A stretch of DNA of 64,000 nucleotides. Source: Candidatus Methylaffinis lahnbergensis (lineage in GTDB: Bacteria > Pseudomonadota > Alphaproteobacteria > Rhizobiales > Beijerinckiaceae). Below the pieces are notes generated by a model. That model was given only the letters and a program-made list of their open reading frames with translations. It ran no database searches and was not told the origin of the DNA. The stretch lies in assembly GCA_002890675.1 (NCBI GenBank), contig PEFW01000002.1, positions 47,316 to 111,315 on the forward strand. Direction: 5' to 3'. Shown piece after piece: positions 10,943 through 22,354 of this stretch (its first letter is position 1; the number at the start of each line of letters is the position of its first letter). The position numbers and the translations under genes were made by a program.

Positions 10943-11557
10943 TCAAGGGGGTAAGAGCCAGCCGCGTTCCGCCGCCGCCTTGGCCTCGAAAGCTTCAATT
11001 TTCTCGGCCTTTTGCAGGGTCAGGCCGATATCGTCGAGACCGTTCGAGAGGCAATGCTTGCGGAAAGGGTCGATATCGAAGGTGACGACAACGCCGTCCG
11101 GGCGGCGAATTTCCTGGGCTTCGAGATCGATCGAAAGCGTCGCATTGGCGCCGCGTTTGGCGTCATCCATGAGCTTGGCGAGGTTTTCTGGCGAAACAAT
11201 GACCGGAAGAATACCGTTCTTGAAGCAGTTGTTATAGAAAATATCGGCAAAACTCGTCGAGATGACGCAGCGGATTCCAAAGTCGAGGAGCGCCCAGGGG
11301 GCATGCTCGCGCGAGGAGCCGCAACCGAAATTATCTTCCGCGACAAGAATTTTGGCCTTGCGGTAAGCCGGCTTGTTCAGGACGAATTCGGGATTTTCGG
11401 TTCCATCCTCGTGATAGCGGAGTTCGGCGAAAAGCCCGCTGCCCAAGCCGGTGCGTTTGATCGTCTTGAGATATTGTTTCGGGATGATCATGTCGGTGTC
11501 GACATTGGTCATTTCGAGCGGCGCCGCGACACCGGTGAGCGAGGTGAATTTTTCCAT
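10943..11557 (-). CDS. leuD: 3-isopropylmalate dehydratase small subunit
   Basis: [39 protein letters not shown]...[17 protein letters not shown]. Confidence 0.95.
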   Translation of the reverse strand: MEKFTSLTGVAAPLEMTNVDTDMIIPKQYLKTIKRTGLGSGLFAELRYHEDGTENPEFVLNKPAYRKAKILVAEDNFGCGSSREHAPWALLDFGIRCVISTSFADIFYNNCFKNGILPVIVSPENLAKLMDDAKRGANATLSIDLEAQEIRRPDGVVVTFDIDPFRKHCLSNGLDDIGLTLQKAEKIEAFEAKAAAERGWLLPP

Positions 11558-11880
11558 TTTGGTCCTGGCTGTTTGAAACCCGGCACTTTCATCTTTGTAA
11601 CTTGGAGGGCACCATTGGTGATAGTCCAGCGCCAGCGGGGGCGGACGGGCGACCGGAGAAAGCAGGCGAAGCCCGCGGCTCGAAGGACGCGTCGCGCGGC
11701 TCGCGAGGCGCCTCTCCCGTCGCCCGCTTCCATTGCGTCCGCTTCGCGTACCGCTGCGCTCGCAATGGAACCTCGGGCTTCTTTCCACTTGCCCCTCAAG
11801 AGCGGAAGCGGCGCTTCGCCGCAATGACCGATGCCGGCTGGCCCCGTGCGATTACGCCATATAGGATCTGGGTATCGTTG

Positions 11881-12867
11881 TCATGCCCCCATCAGTGCCG
11901 CGACATGCGCGGCGACGGAGCGGGCGAGCCCTTCGAGGTGATAGCCGCCTTCGAGAAGCGAAACGATGCGGCCCCTCGCATGTCTCCCGGCGACCTCCAT
12001 CAGCCGCTCCGTTGCCCAGGCAAAATCCTCCTCGACAAGATTGATACCGCCGAGCGGATCGAGACGATGCGCGTCGAACCCTGCAGAGATGACGATCAAA
12101 TCCGGGCGAAACAGTTTTACGCGAGGCAGCAGCACGGCTTCCATCGCCTCTCGGAACACCGCGCCATCGTCGCCCGCGGTGAGCGGCGCATTGACGATAG
12201 TGTCATGCTCACCGCGCTCGTCGCGTGCGCCAGTGCCGGGAAACAGCGGCATTTGATGCGTCGAGGCATAGAGAACGGAGCGGTCGGACCAGAAAATTTC
12301 TTGGGTTCCATTGCCGTGATGCACATCGAAATCGAGAATCGCCACCCGCTCGGCGCCGTGCGCTACTTGCGCGTGGCGCGCCGCGATCGCCGCATTGTTG
12401 AAAAAGCAAAATCCCATCGGCGAGGCGGTCCCGGCATGATGGCCCGGAGGACGCAGCGCGACAAAGGCATTATCGACGCCGCCGCGCATGACCTCGTCGA
12501 CAGCCGCCGTGGCGGCGCCGACGCAATAAGCAATCGCGGCAAAACTTCGCGCGCTCATCACGGTGTCTGGATCGAGATGGACTTTTCCACGTAAGGGAGT
12601 CGCGGCCTCGATGGCATCGACATAATGCGCGGGGTGAACACGCAAGATCGCCGCGCGGTCAAGTCCGGGGGCATCCACCCGGATCAGCTTCGCGAAGCGC
12701 ACGTGTTCAAGGGCCTCCGTTATCGCCCGGATACGGTCTGGACGTTCTGGATGACCAGGTCCGGTATCGTGATCGAGATACGAAAAGTGGCTCAAAAAAA
12801 GAGTGGTCACGGGGGACAAACTCGCGGGGCGCTCGCCGCCGGGCAGTCGGCGTAATGGTTTTACCAT
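11881..12867 (-). CDS. histone deacetylase family protein
   Basis: GHPERPDR, RPPGHHAG, DFDVHHGNGTQEIFW, SAGFDAHRLDPLGG. Confidence 0.92.
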   Translation of the reverse strand: MVKPLRRLPGGERPASLSPVTTLFLSHFSYLDHDTGPGHPERPDRIRAITEALEHVRFAKLIRVDAPGLDRAAILRVHPAHYVDAIEAATPLRGKVHLDPDTVMSARSFAAIAYCVGAATAAVDEVMRGGVDNAFVALRPPGHHAGTASPMGFCFFNNAAIAARHAQVAHGAERVAILDFDVHHGNGTQEIFWSDRSVLYASTHQMPLFPGTGARDERGEHDTIVNAPLTAGDDGAVFREAMEAVLLPRVKLFRPDLIVISAGFDAHRLDPLGGINLVEEDFAWATERLMEVAGRHARGRIVSLLEGGYHLEGLARSVAAHVAALMGA

Positions 12868-13051
12868 GTCCGTCTCTGCGGCCCTCCCCATCAGTTATGG
12901 CGTCCCAAGCCTTCTGTCCATTTGGCGACGCCGCGTAGGAATAGTTTCGATGGCGGCGGTTTCGGCCCGTGCGACAGAGCCATGGCAGAACGCGGAACGA
13001 TAATGGGGAAAATTCGAATTATATTGGAGTCGCGGATGCCAATTTCGGGCG

Positions 13052-13879
13052 TTGGGCGGATTTTGGGAGGACCGAGTGGCGCGTGACTTGCTTGGAGAGA
13101 TCGATAGCTTGCTGGCCTGGCGCGCCGGTGGACGGCTTCTTGTTGGACGCGAGCGCATCGCCTTGCTCGAAGCCGTGATGGAGCACAAGAGCATCACCAA
13201 GGCGGCGGAAATAACGGGGTTCAGCTACAAGACCGCCTGGGATGCGGTCAACGCGATCAATAATCTTCTGCCGCGCCCCGCGTTCGTTACCCGCACGGGC
13301 GGTTCACATGGCGGTGGCGCCGAAGTGACCGACGAAGGGCGGAGATTGATCCTGGCCTTCCGCCGTCTCGAGGAAAAACTCGGCCGGATTTCGGCGGCAA
13401 TCGCGGCGGAAGGCTTGGAGCATGACCAAGACCTACTATTTTGGGGCATCGGTCTGAAACTCAGTGTCCGCAATGCGCTGTTCTGCAAGATAGTCAAAAT
13501 AACGCGAGCGCCCATCAATATCGAAATAAAGCTCGAAGTCTCGCCCGGCCTCATAGTCACCACGGTCGTTACCAATGCGAGCGTGAATGAACTTTGTCTC
13601 GCGCCAGGCCGCTGGTGCGTTGCGATGGTCAATGCCTCGTCCGTCATGCTTGCTCAAGAGCGGGGGTCGCTACGCGTCTCGGCGCGCAACAAGATCGTGG
13701 GAACTGTGGTCCACCGCATCGATGACGCCGCCGATAGCGAGGTCACCATCGATATCGGCGCCGGCAAGACCATCACCGCGGTTGTCACCCGCGAGGGCGC
13801 CGACGAAGCCGGGGCGACGATGGGCGCGCAAGTCCTGGCAATCTTCAAGACTTCGCATGTCATTCTCGCGAGCGATTGA
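13052..13879 (+). CDS. modE: ModE-type molybdate-responsive transcriptional regulator (HTH plus two Mop/TOBE repeats)
   Basis: LLEAVMEHKSITKAAEITGFSYKTAWDAVNAINNL HTH; SARNKIVGTVVHRIDDAADSEVTIDIGAGKTITAVVT Mop-like repeat. Start may be GTG at 13076. Confidence 0.87.
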   Translation: MGGFWEDRVARDLLGEIDSLLAWRAGGRLLVGRERIALLEAVMEHKSITKAAEITGFSYKTAWDAVNAINNLLPRPAFVTRTGGSHGGGAEVTDEGRRLILAFRRLEEKLGRISAAIAAEGLEHDQDLLFWGIGLKLSVRNALFCKIVKITRAPINIEIKLEVSPGLIVTTVVTNASVNELCLAPGRWCVAMVNASSVMLAQERGSLRVSARNKIVGTVVHRIDDAADSEVTIDIGAGKTITAVVTREGADEAGATMGAQVLAIFKTSHVILASD

Positions 13880-14040
13880 GGCAAGATTGTTCGCCGGCGC
13901 CGCGCCGTGCCCAATCCAAGCTTGACTCAAGGCTTGGCAATTTGCCTAGATCGAAACGCGAATGAGGCCGATGCAAACCGCCTCTGGCTGGTACTCCCAT
14001 TCCAGATGCCATCGCGCCGCCTTTCGATTTGCGGAGCGCC

Positions 14041-14874
14041 ATGCCGATGTCCCTTGCCTACCCGAGTATCGATCCGGTGCTGATCGCGATCGGTCCCTTG
14101 CCGATCCGCTGGTATGCCTTGGCCTATATCGCCGGGCTGGTGCTCGGGTGGGCCTATGCGCGGGCACTGGTGACGCAAAAGGCCTTTTGGGGCGGCACGC
14201 CTCCCTTCGATCCCTTGGCCATTGACGATCTTCTCCTCTCGGCGGCGATGGGGGTCATTCTCGGCGGAAGGCTCGGCTATGTGCTATTTTACAATGCCGG
14301 ATTTTATCTTGCGCATCCGGCCGAGATTTTCGCTGTTTGGAAAGGCGGTATGTCGTTTCATGGCGGATTCGCCGGAACCGCTCTCGCGATATATGTCCTC
14401 GCCAAGCGCAAGAGAATTTCGGTGCTGAGCCTTGCCGACGTCTGCGCCGCCGCGGTTCCGGTCGGGCTTTTTCTCGGCCGCATCGCGAATTTCATCAAGC
14501 CGGAACTTTGGGGCCGGCCGGCTGACGTGCCTTGGGCGATGGTTTTTCCCGGCGCCGGGCCGAGCCCCCGCCACCCGAGCCAGCTCTACGAGGCAGGCCT
14601 CGAAGGGGTTGTTCTCTTTCTTTTGCTTTATGTCGCGCTTCATATGGGCGCGCTGCGGCGGCCGGGACTTGTCGCCGGGCTTTTTGCCGCCGGCTACGGT
14701 ATCGCGCGCATCGCTTGCGAATTTTTTCGCGAACCGGACCCGCAGCTGGGCTTTCTGTTCGGCGGCGCGACCATGGGCATGCTCTTGTCGCTGCCGTTGA
14801 TCGCCGTAGGCTTTATTTTTATCGTCCACGCTTGCCGCCGGCCGACCGGCCGCGGCATGAATAGACCCGCATGA
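14041..14874 (+). CDS. lgt: prolipoprotein diacylglyceryl transferase
   Basis: [54 protein letters not shown]. Confidence 0.95.
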   Translation: MPMSLAYPSIDPVLIAIGPLPIRWYALAYIAGLVLGWAYARALVTQKAFWGGTPPFDPLAIDDLLLSAAMGVILGGRLGYVLFYNAGFYLAHPAEIFAVWKGGMSFHGGFAGTALAIYVLAKRKRISVLSLADVCAAAVPVGLFLGRIANFIKPELWGRPADVPWAMVFPGAGPSPRHPSQLYEAGLEGVVLFLLLYVALHMGALRRPGLVAGLFAAGYGIARIACEFFREPDPQLGFLFGGATMGMLLSLPLIAVGFIFIVHACRRPTGRGMNRPA

Positions 14875-15968
14875 ACCCGCTCGAAAATCTCATCCGCGAG
14901 ACGATCGCCGAAAGCGGGCCAATAAGCCTCGAGACCTACATGACCCTTGCGCTGGCGCATCCGGTGCACGGCTATTACGCCTCCAAAATGCCGTTGGGAG
15001 AGAGCGGCGATTTCATCACCGCGCCGGAGATCAGCCAGATGTTCGGTGAATTGATTGGCCTTTGGTGCGTCGGGGTCTGGCGCGCCGTGGGCGAACCCAG
15101 GCCCCTTCTGCTCGCCGAATTGGGGCCAGGGCGCGGCAGTTTGATGGCGGACGCCTTACGCGCGGCACGGATTGCGCCGGATTTCCTTGGCGCAATCGAT
15201 CTCAATCTTGTCGAGACAAGCGAGGCCTTGGCGGCTCGCCAGCGCGTGTCGCTGCAAGAATCGCGGGTTGTGGCGAGGTGGCACAAGACCGCGGAGGAGT
15301 TGCCGAGTGGCCCCGCGATCATCGTCGCCAATGAATATTTCGATTGCCTACCGGTGCGCCATTTCGTCCATGGGCCGGAAGGCTGGCACGAAAGGCTCGT
15401 CGGACTAGATGGCGAAGGGCGGTTGTGCTTTGGCCTTGCGCCGGAAGCCGAACCAGGCCTTGCCGCGCCGGGCGAAGCTGGGCAAGTGATCGAGGTGGGT
15501 CTCGCGGGGGCCCATTTGATGGCGCGGCTTGCGGCGCGCATTGCCGCTGAGGGCGGCGCGCTCCTCGTCATCGACTACGGCTACGACACGCCCGGGCGCG
15601 GCGAAACCTTGCAGGCGGTGAAGCGGCATCGTTTCGCCGATCCATTGCGCGATCCCGGCGAAGCCGATCTCACCGCGCATGTCGATTTTTGCGGGCTTGT
15701 CCGGGCGGCACGCGCGGCGGGCGCTAGAACTCACGGCCCCGTGCCGCAAGGCGAATGGCTGGCCCGTCTCGGCATCCATGAACGCGCCGCGAAGTTGCGG
15801 TGCTATGCCGGCGAGCGCCAGCGCGCCGCCATCGATTCGGCGCTCCTGCGCCTGGCGGGCAATGGGGCGGTCGACTTCGGCGGCGATATGGCGCGGCTCT
15901 TCAAGGTGCTTGCGGTGACAGCGCCCGGTTTTGCCGCCCCGCCAGGTTTCGAGACGCCTGCGGCATGA
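14871..15968 (+). CDS. SAM-dependent methyltransferase, MidA/NDUFAF7 family
   Basis: [51 protein letters not shown]. Confidence 0.92.
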   Translation: MNPLENLIRETIAESGPISLETYMTLALAHPVHGYYASKMPLGESGDFITAPEISQMFGELIGLWCVGVWRAVGEPRPLLLAELGPGRGSLMADALRAARIAPDFLGAIDLNLVETSEALAARQRVSLQESRVVARWHKTAEELPSGPAIIVANEYFDCLPVRHFVHGPEGWHERLVGLDGEGRLCFGLAPEAEPGLAAPGEAGQVIEVGLAGAHLMARLAARIAAEGGALLVIDYGYDTPGRGETLQAVKRHRFADPLRDPGEADLTAHVDFCGLVRAARAAGARTHGPVPQGEWLARLGIHERAAKLRCYAGERQRAAIDSALLRLAGNGAVDFGGDMARLFKVLAVTAPGFAAPPGFETPAA

Positions 15969-16741
15969 CGCAAAAAACTGCAATACCACTGCGCGCGACC
16001 GTCCTCGACGCGCCGGGCCTAACCCATGGATTTTTCACCCGGCAGGGCGGCGTCTCGACTGGAGTTTACGCATCGCTCAACGGCGGGGTGGGCTCGCGGG
16101 ACGATCCGCACTCGGTTGCCGAAAACCGGCGCCGGATGGCGGCGCACCTTAGCGTCGATCCGGCGGATTTCCTCGTGCCTTACCAGATTCATTCGGCTAA
16201 GGCGCTGATCGTGACGCAAGCTTTTATCGAGCGCCCGCATTGCGATGCCCTGGTGACGTCCGTGCGAGGCCTAGGACTCGGCGTCACTGGCGCCGATTGC
16301 GGCATGATCCTGTTCGCCGACCGAGAGGCGCGGGTGATCGGCGCCGCGCATGCCGGCTCGAAAGGCGCGCTCGCTGGCGTGCTCGAAGCAACGCTCGAAG
16401 CGATGGAAACGCTTGGCGCGCGCCGGGCCTCGACGGTCGCGGCGCTGGGCCCAATGATCGCGCGGAATAGTTATGAGGTCGACACCGAATTTGCCGATCG
16501 ATTCATCGCGGCCTCGACCGGCCACGCGAGCTTTTTTTCGGCTTCGGCGCGCGACGGGCATTTCATGTTCGATCTGCCCGGCTTTATCGCGATGCGGCTG
16601 CGGCTTGCGGGCATCGGCTTATTCGAGGATTTGGCCCGCGACACCTATGCCGAGCCGGAGTCATTTTATTCCTACCGCCGCTGCGTGCATCAAAACGAGC
16701 CCGATTACGGCCGCCAGATCGCGGCGATCGCGCTTCTCTGA
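15965..16741 (+). CDS. pgeF: peptidoglycan editing factor PgeF / YfiH-type protein
   Basis: HGFFTRQGGVSTGVYASLN, VTGADCGMILFAD, AAHAGSKGALAGVLEATLEAM; 4-bp overlap with midA-like gene. Confidence 0.92.
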   Translation: MTQKTAIPLRATVLDAPGLTHGFFTRQGGVSTGVYASLNGGVGSRDDPHSVAENRRRMAAHLSVDPADFLVPYQIHSAKALIVTQAFIERPHCDALVTSVRGLGLGVTGADCGMILFADREARVIGAAHAGSKGALAGVLEATLEAMETLGARRASTVAALGPMIARNSYEVDTEFADRFIAASTGHASFFSASARDGHFMFDLPGFIAMRLRLAGIGLFEDLARDTYAEPESFYSYRRCVHQNEPDYGRQIAAIALL

Positions 16742-16747
16742 CTCATT

Positions 16748-19700
16748 TTAGGCCGCCGCTTTTTCAACGATCGAGTCCGACGCCGTCTTGGGTTCCGCCG
16801 GCGCGCCCTCCCATTCGGTATGGGCGGGAATTTGTTCGCCCTTCATCACGAGGGTCAGGGGTCCCAGTCGCGCATAATCGGAAACGCGCGTATCGTAAAG
16901 CACGGTAGAACCCGCGCCGACGGTGACACCGTTGCCGACGAAGACCTTGCCGACCTTCATGACGCGGTCCTCGTAGAGATGCGTTTGCAGCGCGCACAGA
17001 TCATTCAAAGCCGCGTAATCGCCGACGCTCACGCAGTCGAACTCAGTGATGTCGGTCATGTTCATGAAAACGCCGCGCCCGAATTTCGTACCGAACAGGC
17101 GCATGAGCCAAGGGAGGAATGGCGTGCCGCGCAAATGATCGAGCAAAACCTTGCCAGCTAGGCCCCAATAGATGACGGCAGCCGCCTCGGTCCGGATGGC
17201 CCACCAGGACCACATCGGTTTGACCATCGGCTCGTAGCGTCCCATCGTGATCCATTTCAAGGCGATAACGACCAGGGTCAGGGCTAGGCAGATGGCGGCC
17301 GAGGCAAGCATGAACTGCCATAGCACCTCGAAATATTTGCCTTCGAGAACGCCAGGGCTGAACCATTCCACCGCCCAGGTTCCAAAGGTAATGAACAGCG
17401 TGGTCGGCAGGGAAATCGTCACCGCCTCGAAGCAGGCGCGCGCGAATTTTTTCCAGCGCGGCGGCTCGTAGGTCCAATTCGCGCCACCGCCATCGAATGT
17501 CTGGCGGACTGGCAGTTTAATCGGCGGGGAGCCGAACCAGGTATCGCCCGCGCGCATCAAATGGTTCGCGGGCGGCTTCGACTTGATGCCGATCAGCGCG
17601 CCTCCTGGAATTTCGGCCCCGGCGGGCACCACGGCGCTATTTCCGACGAAAACGCGCGGACCCGTTTTGACGCGTTTCAAATATATCCAGCCGTTGCGGA
17701 TCTCTTCGTCGCCAAGGACGACTTCATCGGCGATAAAGCTTTTCTCGCCGATCTCGACGAGATCGTAGCGGCCGGACAGATTCGTCGAAATTTCCGCGTC
17801 CTTGCCGATCTTGGCGCCCATCAGGCGATACCAGGCGCGCATATAGACCGTCGCGAACAAGGACGACAATGTTTCGAGTGTCACCTCGGTTGCGAGCGCC
17901 ACCGCCCATTTGCGGAAATAGAACCAGGAATGAACCGAATAAGTCCCTTCGCGCACCTGCGGCAGGATGATCCAGCGGCAAGCCGCGATGAAGCCGACGG
18001 TGACGAGCACCATGACGAAGGCGGTGGGCAAGGCCATGATGGGGATCGAGAGCATGTAAAGCGTGCGGTCGAAATCGGCGGTGCCGATCAGATCGTCGAT
18101 CCGGTCGAACACCCAAAAGGCCGGGAAAATCGGCAACAGGCCAAGCGGGGGTATCGCCAAAAGCAAGACCCCATACATGATCGCCATGATGCCTCGGCGC
18201 GCGCGGGAAGCCGCAGGCGGCACGTCCAGCGCAACGCGATCCACCTTGCGAACCTTACGCCCCGGCGAGCCATCCCAAACGTCCCAGGAGCCAATGCGGC
18301 CGCCCGCGCCGATGGCGGTCAGATCGCCGAGCTCGGCCCCCTCTTCGATGACGACATTTTCCTCGATGACGCAGGACGATCCGATATAGGCCTCGGCGCC
18401 GATCTCGATCGTGCCGATGATGAGTTCGTTGCCCTCGACCCGCGCATTGGCGAAATTGGCGTTTGATCCAATGCTCGCGCCGGCGCCGATCGAGATAAGA
18501 TCGGCCGCGCCAGGCTCGATCTGGCCGATGAGCGCGTCCTTGCCGATTTGCGCCCCAAGCGCCCTCAGATAGAACCGCATGATGGGGGAGCTTTCGAACC
18601 ATTTGATATGAACCAGTCCAAAAAAACGCTTCACCAGCCACCAGCGGAAATAATAAACGCCCCATAAGGGATAACGGCCAGGTTTGGTCTTGCCGATCAC
18701 CAGCCATTTCGCGGCGATGACGATCGCCACCGTAGCGATATTGATGCACATATAGACGCCGATGAGCGAAACCATTTCCTCGAAAAAGTTCGCATCCGCG
18801 CTGGTGAGCAGCATGTAGCTTACGAACACACCGAGCCATTGCGCGGTCACCAGCGCGAGTATGACCGGAAGCGCCGCGGCCTGCGCACACCCGCAGAGGA
18901 AGCGGCGCAACACAGGCGGCGGCACAAAGGACAGATCCTCGGCCTTGGATCGATATCCCCTGCGGTCGAGGAGTTCGGCCATCGCGCGCAGCGAACGCGC
19001 GGTGTAGACGTCTTGCAAGGTGATCCGCGCCAACGCGGGGGTTTCGCGCACGGTCGAGATGAAGCGCGCCGCGAGAAGCGAATGGCCGCCGAGATCGGTG
19101 AAAAAATCGGCATCGAAAGGAATGGCCTGCGGCGGGAGCACGCGTTTGGCGGCGTCGAGGAGTTTTGCCTCGGTTTCGCTCCGCGGCTCTTCCTGCGCCT
19201 CGACGGAAACGGTCGCGGCAAGTTCGATCTGCTTCAGTCTCTTGCGGTCGATTTTGCCGGAGGCCAGTTTCGGCAGGCTACCAACTAGCTCGAACCGTTC
19301 CGGAACCATATATGCCGGCAGGCTTAGCCGCAGTTCGTTGCGCAAGAGTCTCGCGTCGATTTCGGCGTCCAAGGAGGGAACCACAAACGCTACGAGCTGT
19401 TCGGTTTCGTTGGCGTTGCGCAAGACGACGGCGGCATGCGCAACGCCAGGAAGACCGGCGAGCTTTGCTTCGATTTCGCCCAATTCGACGCGAAAGCCGC
19501 GAACCTTGACCTGATCGTCAATCCGGCCATGGAACACGATTTCGCCGTTGCTGTCGACCTCCACCGCATCGCCGGACCTGTACAACACCGGATCGGGCGC
19601 GTCATCCAGATAAGGATTGGCGATGAATTTCTCGCGGGTCAGCCGGTCGCGGCGCAAATAGCCTTTCGCCACCCCCGGCCCGCCGATGAGAAGCTCGCCT

Positions 19701-20815
19701 TCGACGCCGGGCGGGAGAAGGTCGAGGCGCTCGCCCGCCACATAGCAAGTGTAATTCGCGATCGGCCGTCCGATCGTGACCTGAACGCCCGGCCGCACTT
19801 CCGCGATCGTCGCGACGACCGTCGTCTCCGTCGGGCCATAGGAATTGAAGATCTTGCGCCCAGGCCCATACCAGCGATTGGCAATCGACGGCGGGCAGGC
19901 CTCGCCGCCAAGGATGATCAGCCGCAAGGTTGCGACATCGCACGGCAGGAGCGTCAAAAGGGTCGGCACCGTGTCCAACACCGTCACGCGATTGGCTTCA
20001 AGAAGACCGGGGAGCTTGTCGGCCTCGCCCATCATTTCGGCGGTCGCCACGAAAAGGCTCGCGCCGGCAAGGTAAGGAAGCCAGATTTCCTCCATGGATA
20101 GATCGAAGGCAACCGAAGCCCCCTGGAAAACGACATCGCTCGCTTCAATCCCGTAGACTTTGTTGGCGGCGCGCAAATAATGGCAAATATTGCGCCCCGA
20201 TATCACGATGCCCTTGGGTATCCCGGTCGAACCCGACGTGTATATAAGATAGGCGGGGTCTTCCGCACGCGCGCCGAGTGCGCGGGCGTCGACTCTGACC
20301 GGGTCTTCGACGTCCTTCGAATCGGCCAGAAGACCGGCAAAAGTCCAAGCACGGCAGGGGGCCTTAAGCTTTGCGGCGAAAGAGGAAGTGGTCAAAATGC
20401 CTCTGGCTTCGGCGTCTAACAGGCAAACAGCGACGCGCTCGGCGGGAGCGTCCGCATCGAACGGAAGCCAGGCGGCGCCGGTCTTCGCGATCGCGATTTG
20501 CGCGATCAGAACCTGGTGGCCGCGCGGCATCCAAAGGCCAATGATGCGGCCCGGTCGCGCCCCTTTGTCCAACAGGCCGCAGGCGAGGGCCTCCGCTTTC
20601 GCATCGACCTCGGCGTAGGTGAGCTTGCCCTCCGGCGTGATCATGGCGATGGCGGAAGGACGGCTGGCCGCGGTTGCGGCAAAGATCTCGCAAAGCAATT
20701 CGTCGCGGATCAAATCCGGCCGCGCGGGGCCGCGCAAAACCGCGCCGGAAGTGGGCGCCGGGAGCGCCGCATTTTCCAGGGAAGCTTGGGCGGTCGCCAA
20801 CCGATGCAGCATCAC
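16748..20815 (-). CDS. Pls-type single-module NRPS: adenylation + carrier + transmembrane/hexapeptide-repeat C-terminal region
   Basis: A-domain motifs YTSGSTGIPKGI, NSYGPTETTV, GELLIGGPGVAKGYL, YRSGD; carrier site DLGGHSLLA; then multiple TM segments interleaved with left-handed beta-helix-like repeats. No condensation or thioesterase domain seen. Confidence 0.88.
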   Translation of the reverse strand: MMLHRLATAQASLENAALPAPTSGAVLRGPARPDLIRDELLCEIFAATAASRPSAIAMITPEGKLTYAEVDAKAEALACGLLDKGARPGRIIGLWMPRGHQVLIAQIAIAKTGAAWLPFDADAPAERVAVCLLDAEARGILTTSSFAAKLKAPCRAWTFAGLLADSKDVEDPVRVDARALGARAEDPAYLIYTSGSTGIPKGIVISGRNICHYLRAANKVYGIEASDVVFQGASVAFDLSMEEIWLPYLAGASLFVATAEMMGEADKLPGLLEANRVTVLDTVPTLLTLLPCDVATLRLIILGGEACPPSIANRWYGPGRKIFNSYGPTETTVVATIAEVRPGVQVTIGRPIANYTCYVAGERLDLLPPGVEGELLIGGPGVAKGYLRRDRLTREKFIANPYLDDAPDPVLYRSGDAVEVDSNGEIVFHGRIDDQVKVRGFRVELGEIEAKLAGLPGVAHAAVVLRNANETEQLVAFVVPSLDAEIDARLLRNELRLSLPAYMVPERFELVGSLPKLASGKIDRKRLKQIELAATVSVEAQEEPRSETEAKLLDAAKRVLPPQAIPFDADFFTDLGGHSLLAARFISTVRETPALARITLQDVYTARSLRAMAELLDRRGYRSKAEDLSFVPPPVLRRFLCGCAQAAALPVILALVTAQWLGVFVSYMLLTSADANFFEEMVSLIGVYMCINIATVAIVIAAKWLVIGKTKPGRYPLWGVYYFRWWLVKRFFGLVHIKWFESSPIMRFYLRALGAQIGKDALIGQIEPGAADLISIGAGASIGSNANFANARVEGNELIIGTIEIGAEAYIGSSCVIEENVVIEEGAELGDLTAIGAGGRIGSWDVWDGSPGRKVRKVDRVALDVPPAASRARRGIMAIMYGVLLLAIPPLGLLPIFPAFWVFDRIDDLIGTADFDRTLYMLSIPIMALPTAFVMVLVTVGFIAACRWIILPQVREGTYSVHSWFYFRKWAVALATEVTLETLSSLFATVYMRAWYRLMGAKIGKDAEISTNLSGRYDLVEIGEKSFIADEVVLGDEEIRNGWIYLKRVKTGPRVFVGNSAVVPAGAEIPGGALIGIKSKPPANHLMRAGDTWFGSPPIKLPVRQTFDGGGANWTYEPPRWKKFARACFEAVTISLPTTLFITFGTWAVEWFSPGVLEGKYFEVLWQFMLASAAICLALTLVVIALKWITMGRYEPMVKPMWSWWAIRTEAAAVIYWGLAGKVLLDHLRGTPFLPWLMRLFGTKFGRGVFMNMTDITEFDCVSVGDYAALNDLCALQTHLYEDRVMKVGKVFVGNGVTVGAGSTVLYDTRVSDYARLGPLTLVMKGEQIPAHTEWEGAPAEPKTASDSIVEKAAA

Positions 20816-21290
20816 TTATCCTGTTTGGGACTAAGTCCCGAAGCTTATTCGCCAGTGCCAGACATCGGCGCCTTCCGCGGCAACATTGCCCGATTCCCGC
20901 ATTGACAATCCTTAGGGATTGCTCCTGAGCACCAGCCGAAGCCGGGTAGAATATAATGCTTCGGATTCAGTCCGTGATATTATCATGAATGCGTTCTGTT
21001 AATCCCTAACGATGTTTGGTTGATCCTTTAATGCCGGTCCGCGCGGGGTCGCCCAGAATGCCGCTCCGCGTTCTCAACATCCACGGAGGCCAGTATCTTC
21101 TATAAATTGGCCTTTTTTGGTCAATTTTTGGTCTTGAGCAGGGTTGCGGTGCCGCTCGCATTCTCCGGCGCTGCCAATACGGTGGACACGGTTCCAGGCT
21201 GTGACCCCAAATCATCGCGGCCCGGACACTGCCGCTTCCATAAGCGCGGGCATTAATTTCGCTTGGCAAGCTGAACGGGCGATGAACATC

Positions 21291-22139
21291 TTAATCCTTG
21301 CCTACGACCGAAATATCGGGCGCGGCGGGATTTTTCATGCCGATGATATGATAGCCAGCGTCGACATGCAGGATTTCGCCGGTGATGCCCCGCGCCATCG
21401 GCGACAGGAGAAAGGCGGCGCTCTCGCCGACCTCCTCGATCGTCACCGTGCGCTGCAGCGGGGAATTATATTCGTTCCACTTAAGAATATACCGGAAATC
21501 GCCGACGCCGGAGGACGCCAATGTCTTGATCGGGCCAGCCGAGATCGCATTGACCCTGATATTGCGTTCACCGAGATCGGCGGCAAGATAGCGCACGCTT
21601 GATTCAAGCGCGGCCTTGGCGAGCCCCATGACGTTGTAGTGCGGCATCCATTTTTCCGCCCCGTAATAGGTAAGGGTCAACATGGCGCCACCGTTTGGCA
21701 TCAGCTTTTCGGCGCGCTGCGCCACCGCGGTAAAGGAATAGCACGAAACCAACAGCGTATTCGAAAAGTTCTCGCTGGTCGTGTCGATATACCGGCCCGT
21801 CAACTGATCCTTGTCGGAAAAAGCAACGCAGTGCACGACGAAGTCGAGACTTTTCCAAATGCGCTCGATTTCCTTAAATACCGCATTCAAGGCCGCCGTG
21901 TCGGTGACATCGCAATCGCCCACAACTTTCGCGTCGAGTTCCTTGGCGAGCGGACGCACCCTTTTTTCAAGCGATTCGCCCTGGTAAGTGAAGGCGAGTT
22001 CGGCGCCCGCCTCGCGGGCGGCCTTGGCGATCCCCCAGGCGATCGACCTTGTGTTGGCGAGCCCTAGGACCAAGCCGCGTTTTCCAGCTAGAATTCCAGC
22101 GGCGTGCAGTCCAGGCGTTAACATTTCCGCTTGCGTCAT
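21291..22139 (-). CDS. fabI: enoyl-[acyl-carrier-protein] reductase (NADH)
   Basis: KRGLVLGLANTRSIAWGIAKA, HCVAFSDKDQLTGRYIDT, YYGAEKWMPHYNVMGLAKAALE. Confidence 0.95.
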   Translation of the reverse strand: MTQAEMLTPGLHAAGILAGKRGLVLGLANTRSIAWGIAKAAREAGAELAFTYQGESLEKRVRPLAKELDAKVVGDCDVTDTAALNAVFKEIERIWKSLDFVVHCVAFSDKDQLTGRYIDTTSENFSNTLLVSCYSFTAVAQRAEKLMPNGGAMLTLTYYGAEKWMPHYNVMGLAKAALESSVRYLAADLGERNIRVNAISAGPIKTLASSGVGDFRYILKWNEYNSPLQRTVTIEEVGESAAFLLSPMARGITGEILHVDAGYHIIGMKNPAAPDISVVGKD

Positions 22140-22354
22140 GCGTGATCCGGACCAAAGAACTAAGGAAGCCGCCTTTTGGAACGGCCGTGGCGTCCGCCGC
22201 GTTTAAGGGCTGTGGGGGTTTAGCGCAAGACCGCCCGCGGAGAAAACGCCCATGCGGAATTTTGCTTCGCCCATGGTCAGGGCGCCGCGCGGGCGGTAAT
22301 ATCGACGATCTGGGCGATGCCGCACAAAGACAGCGCCGGCGGTGGAGGACAAAG

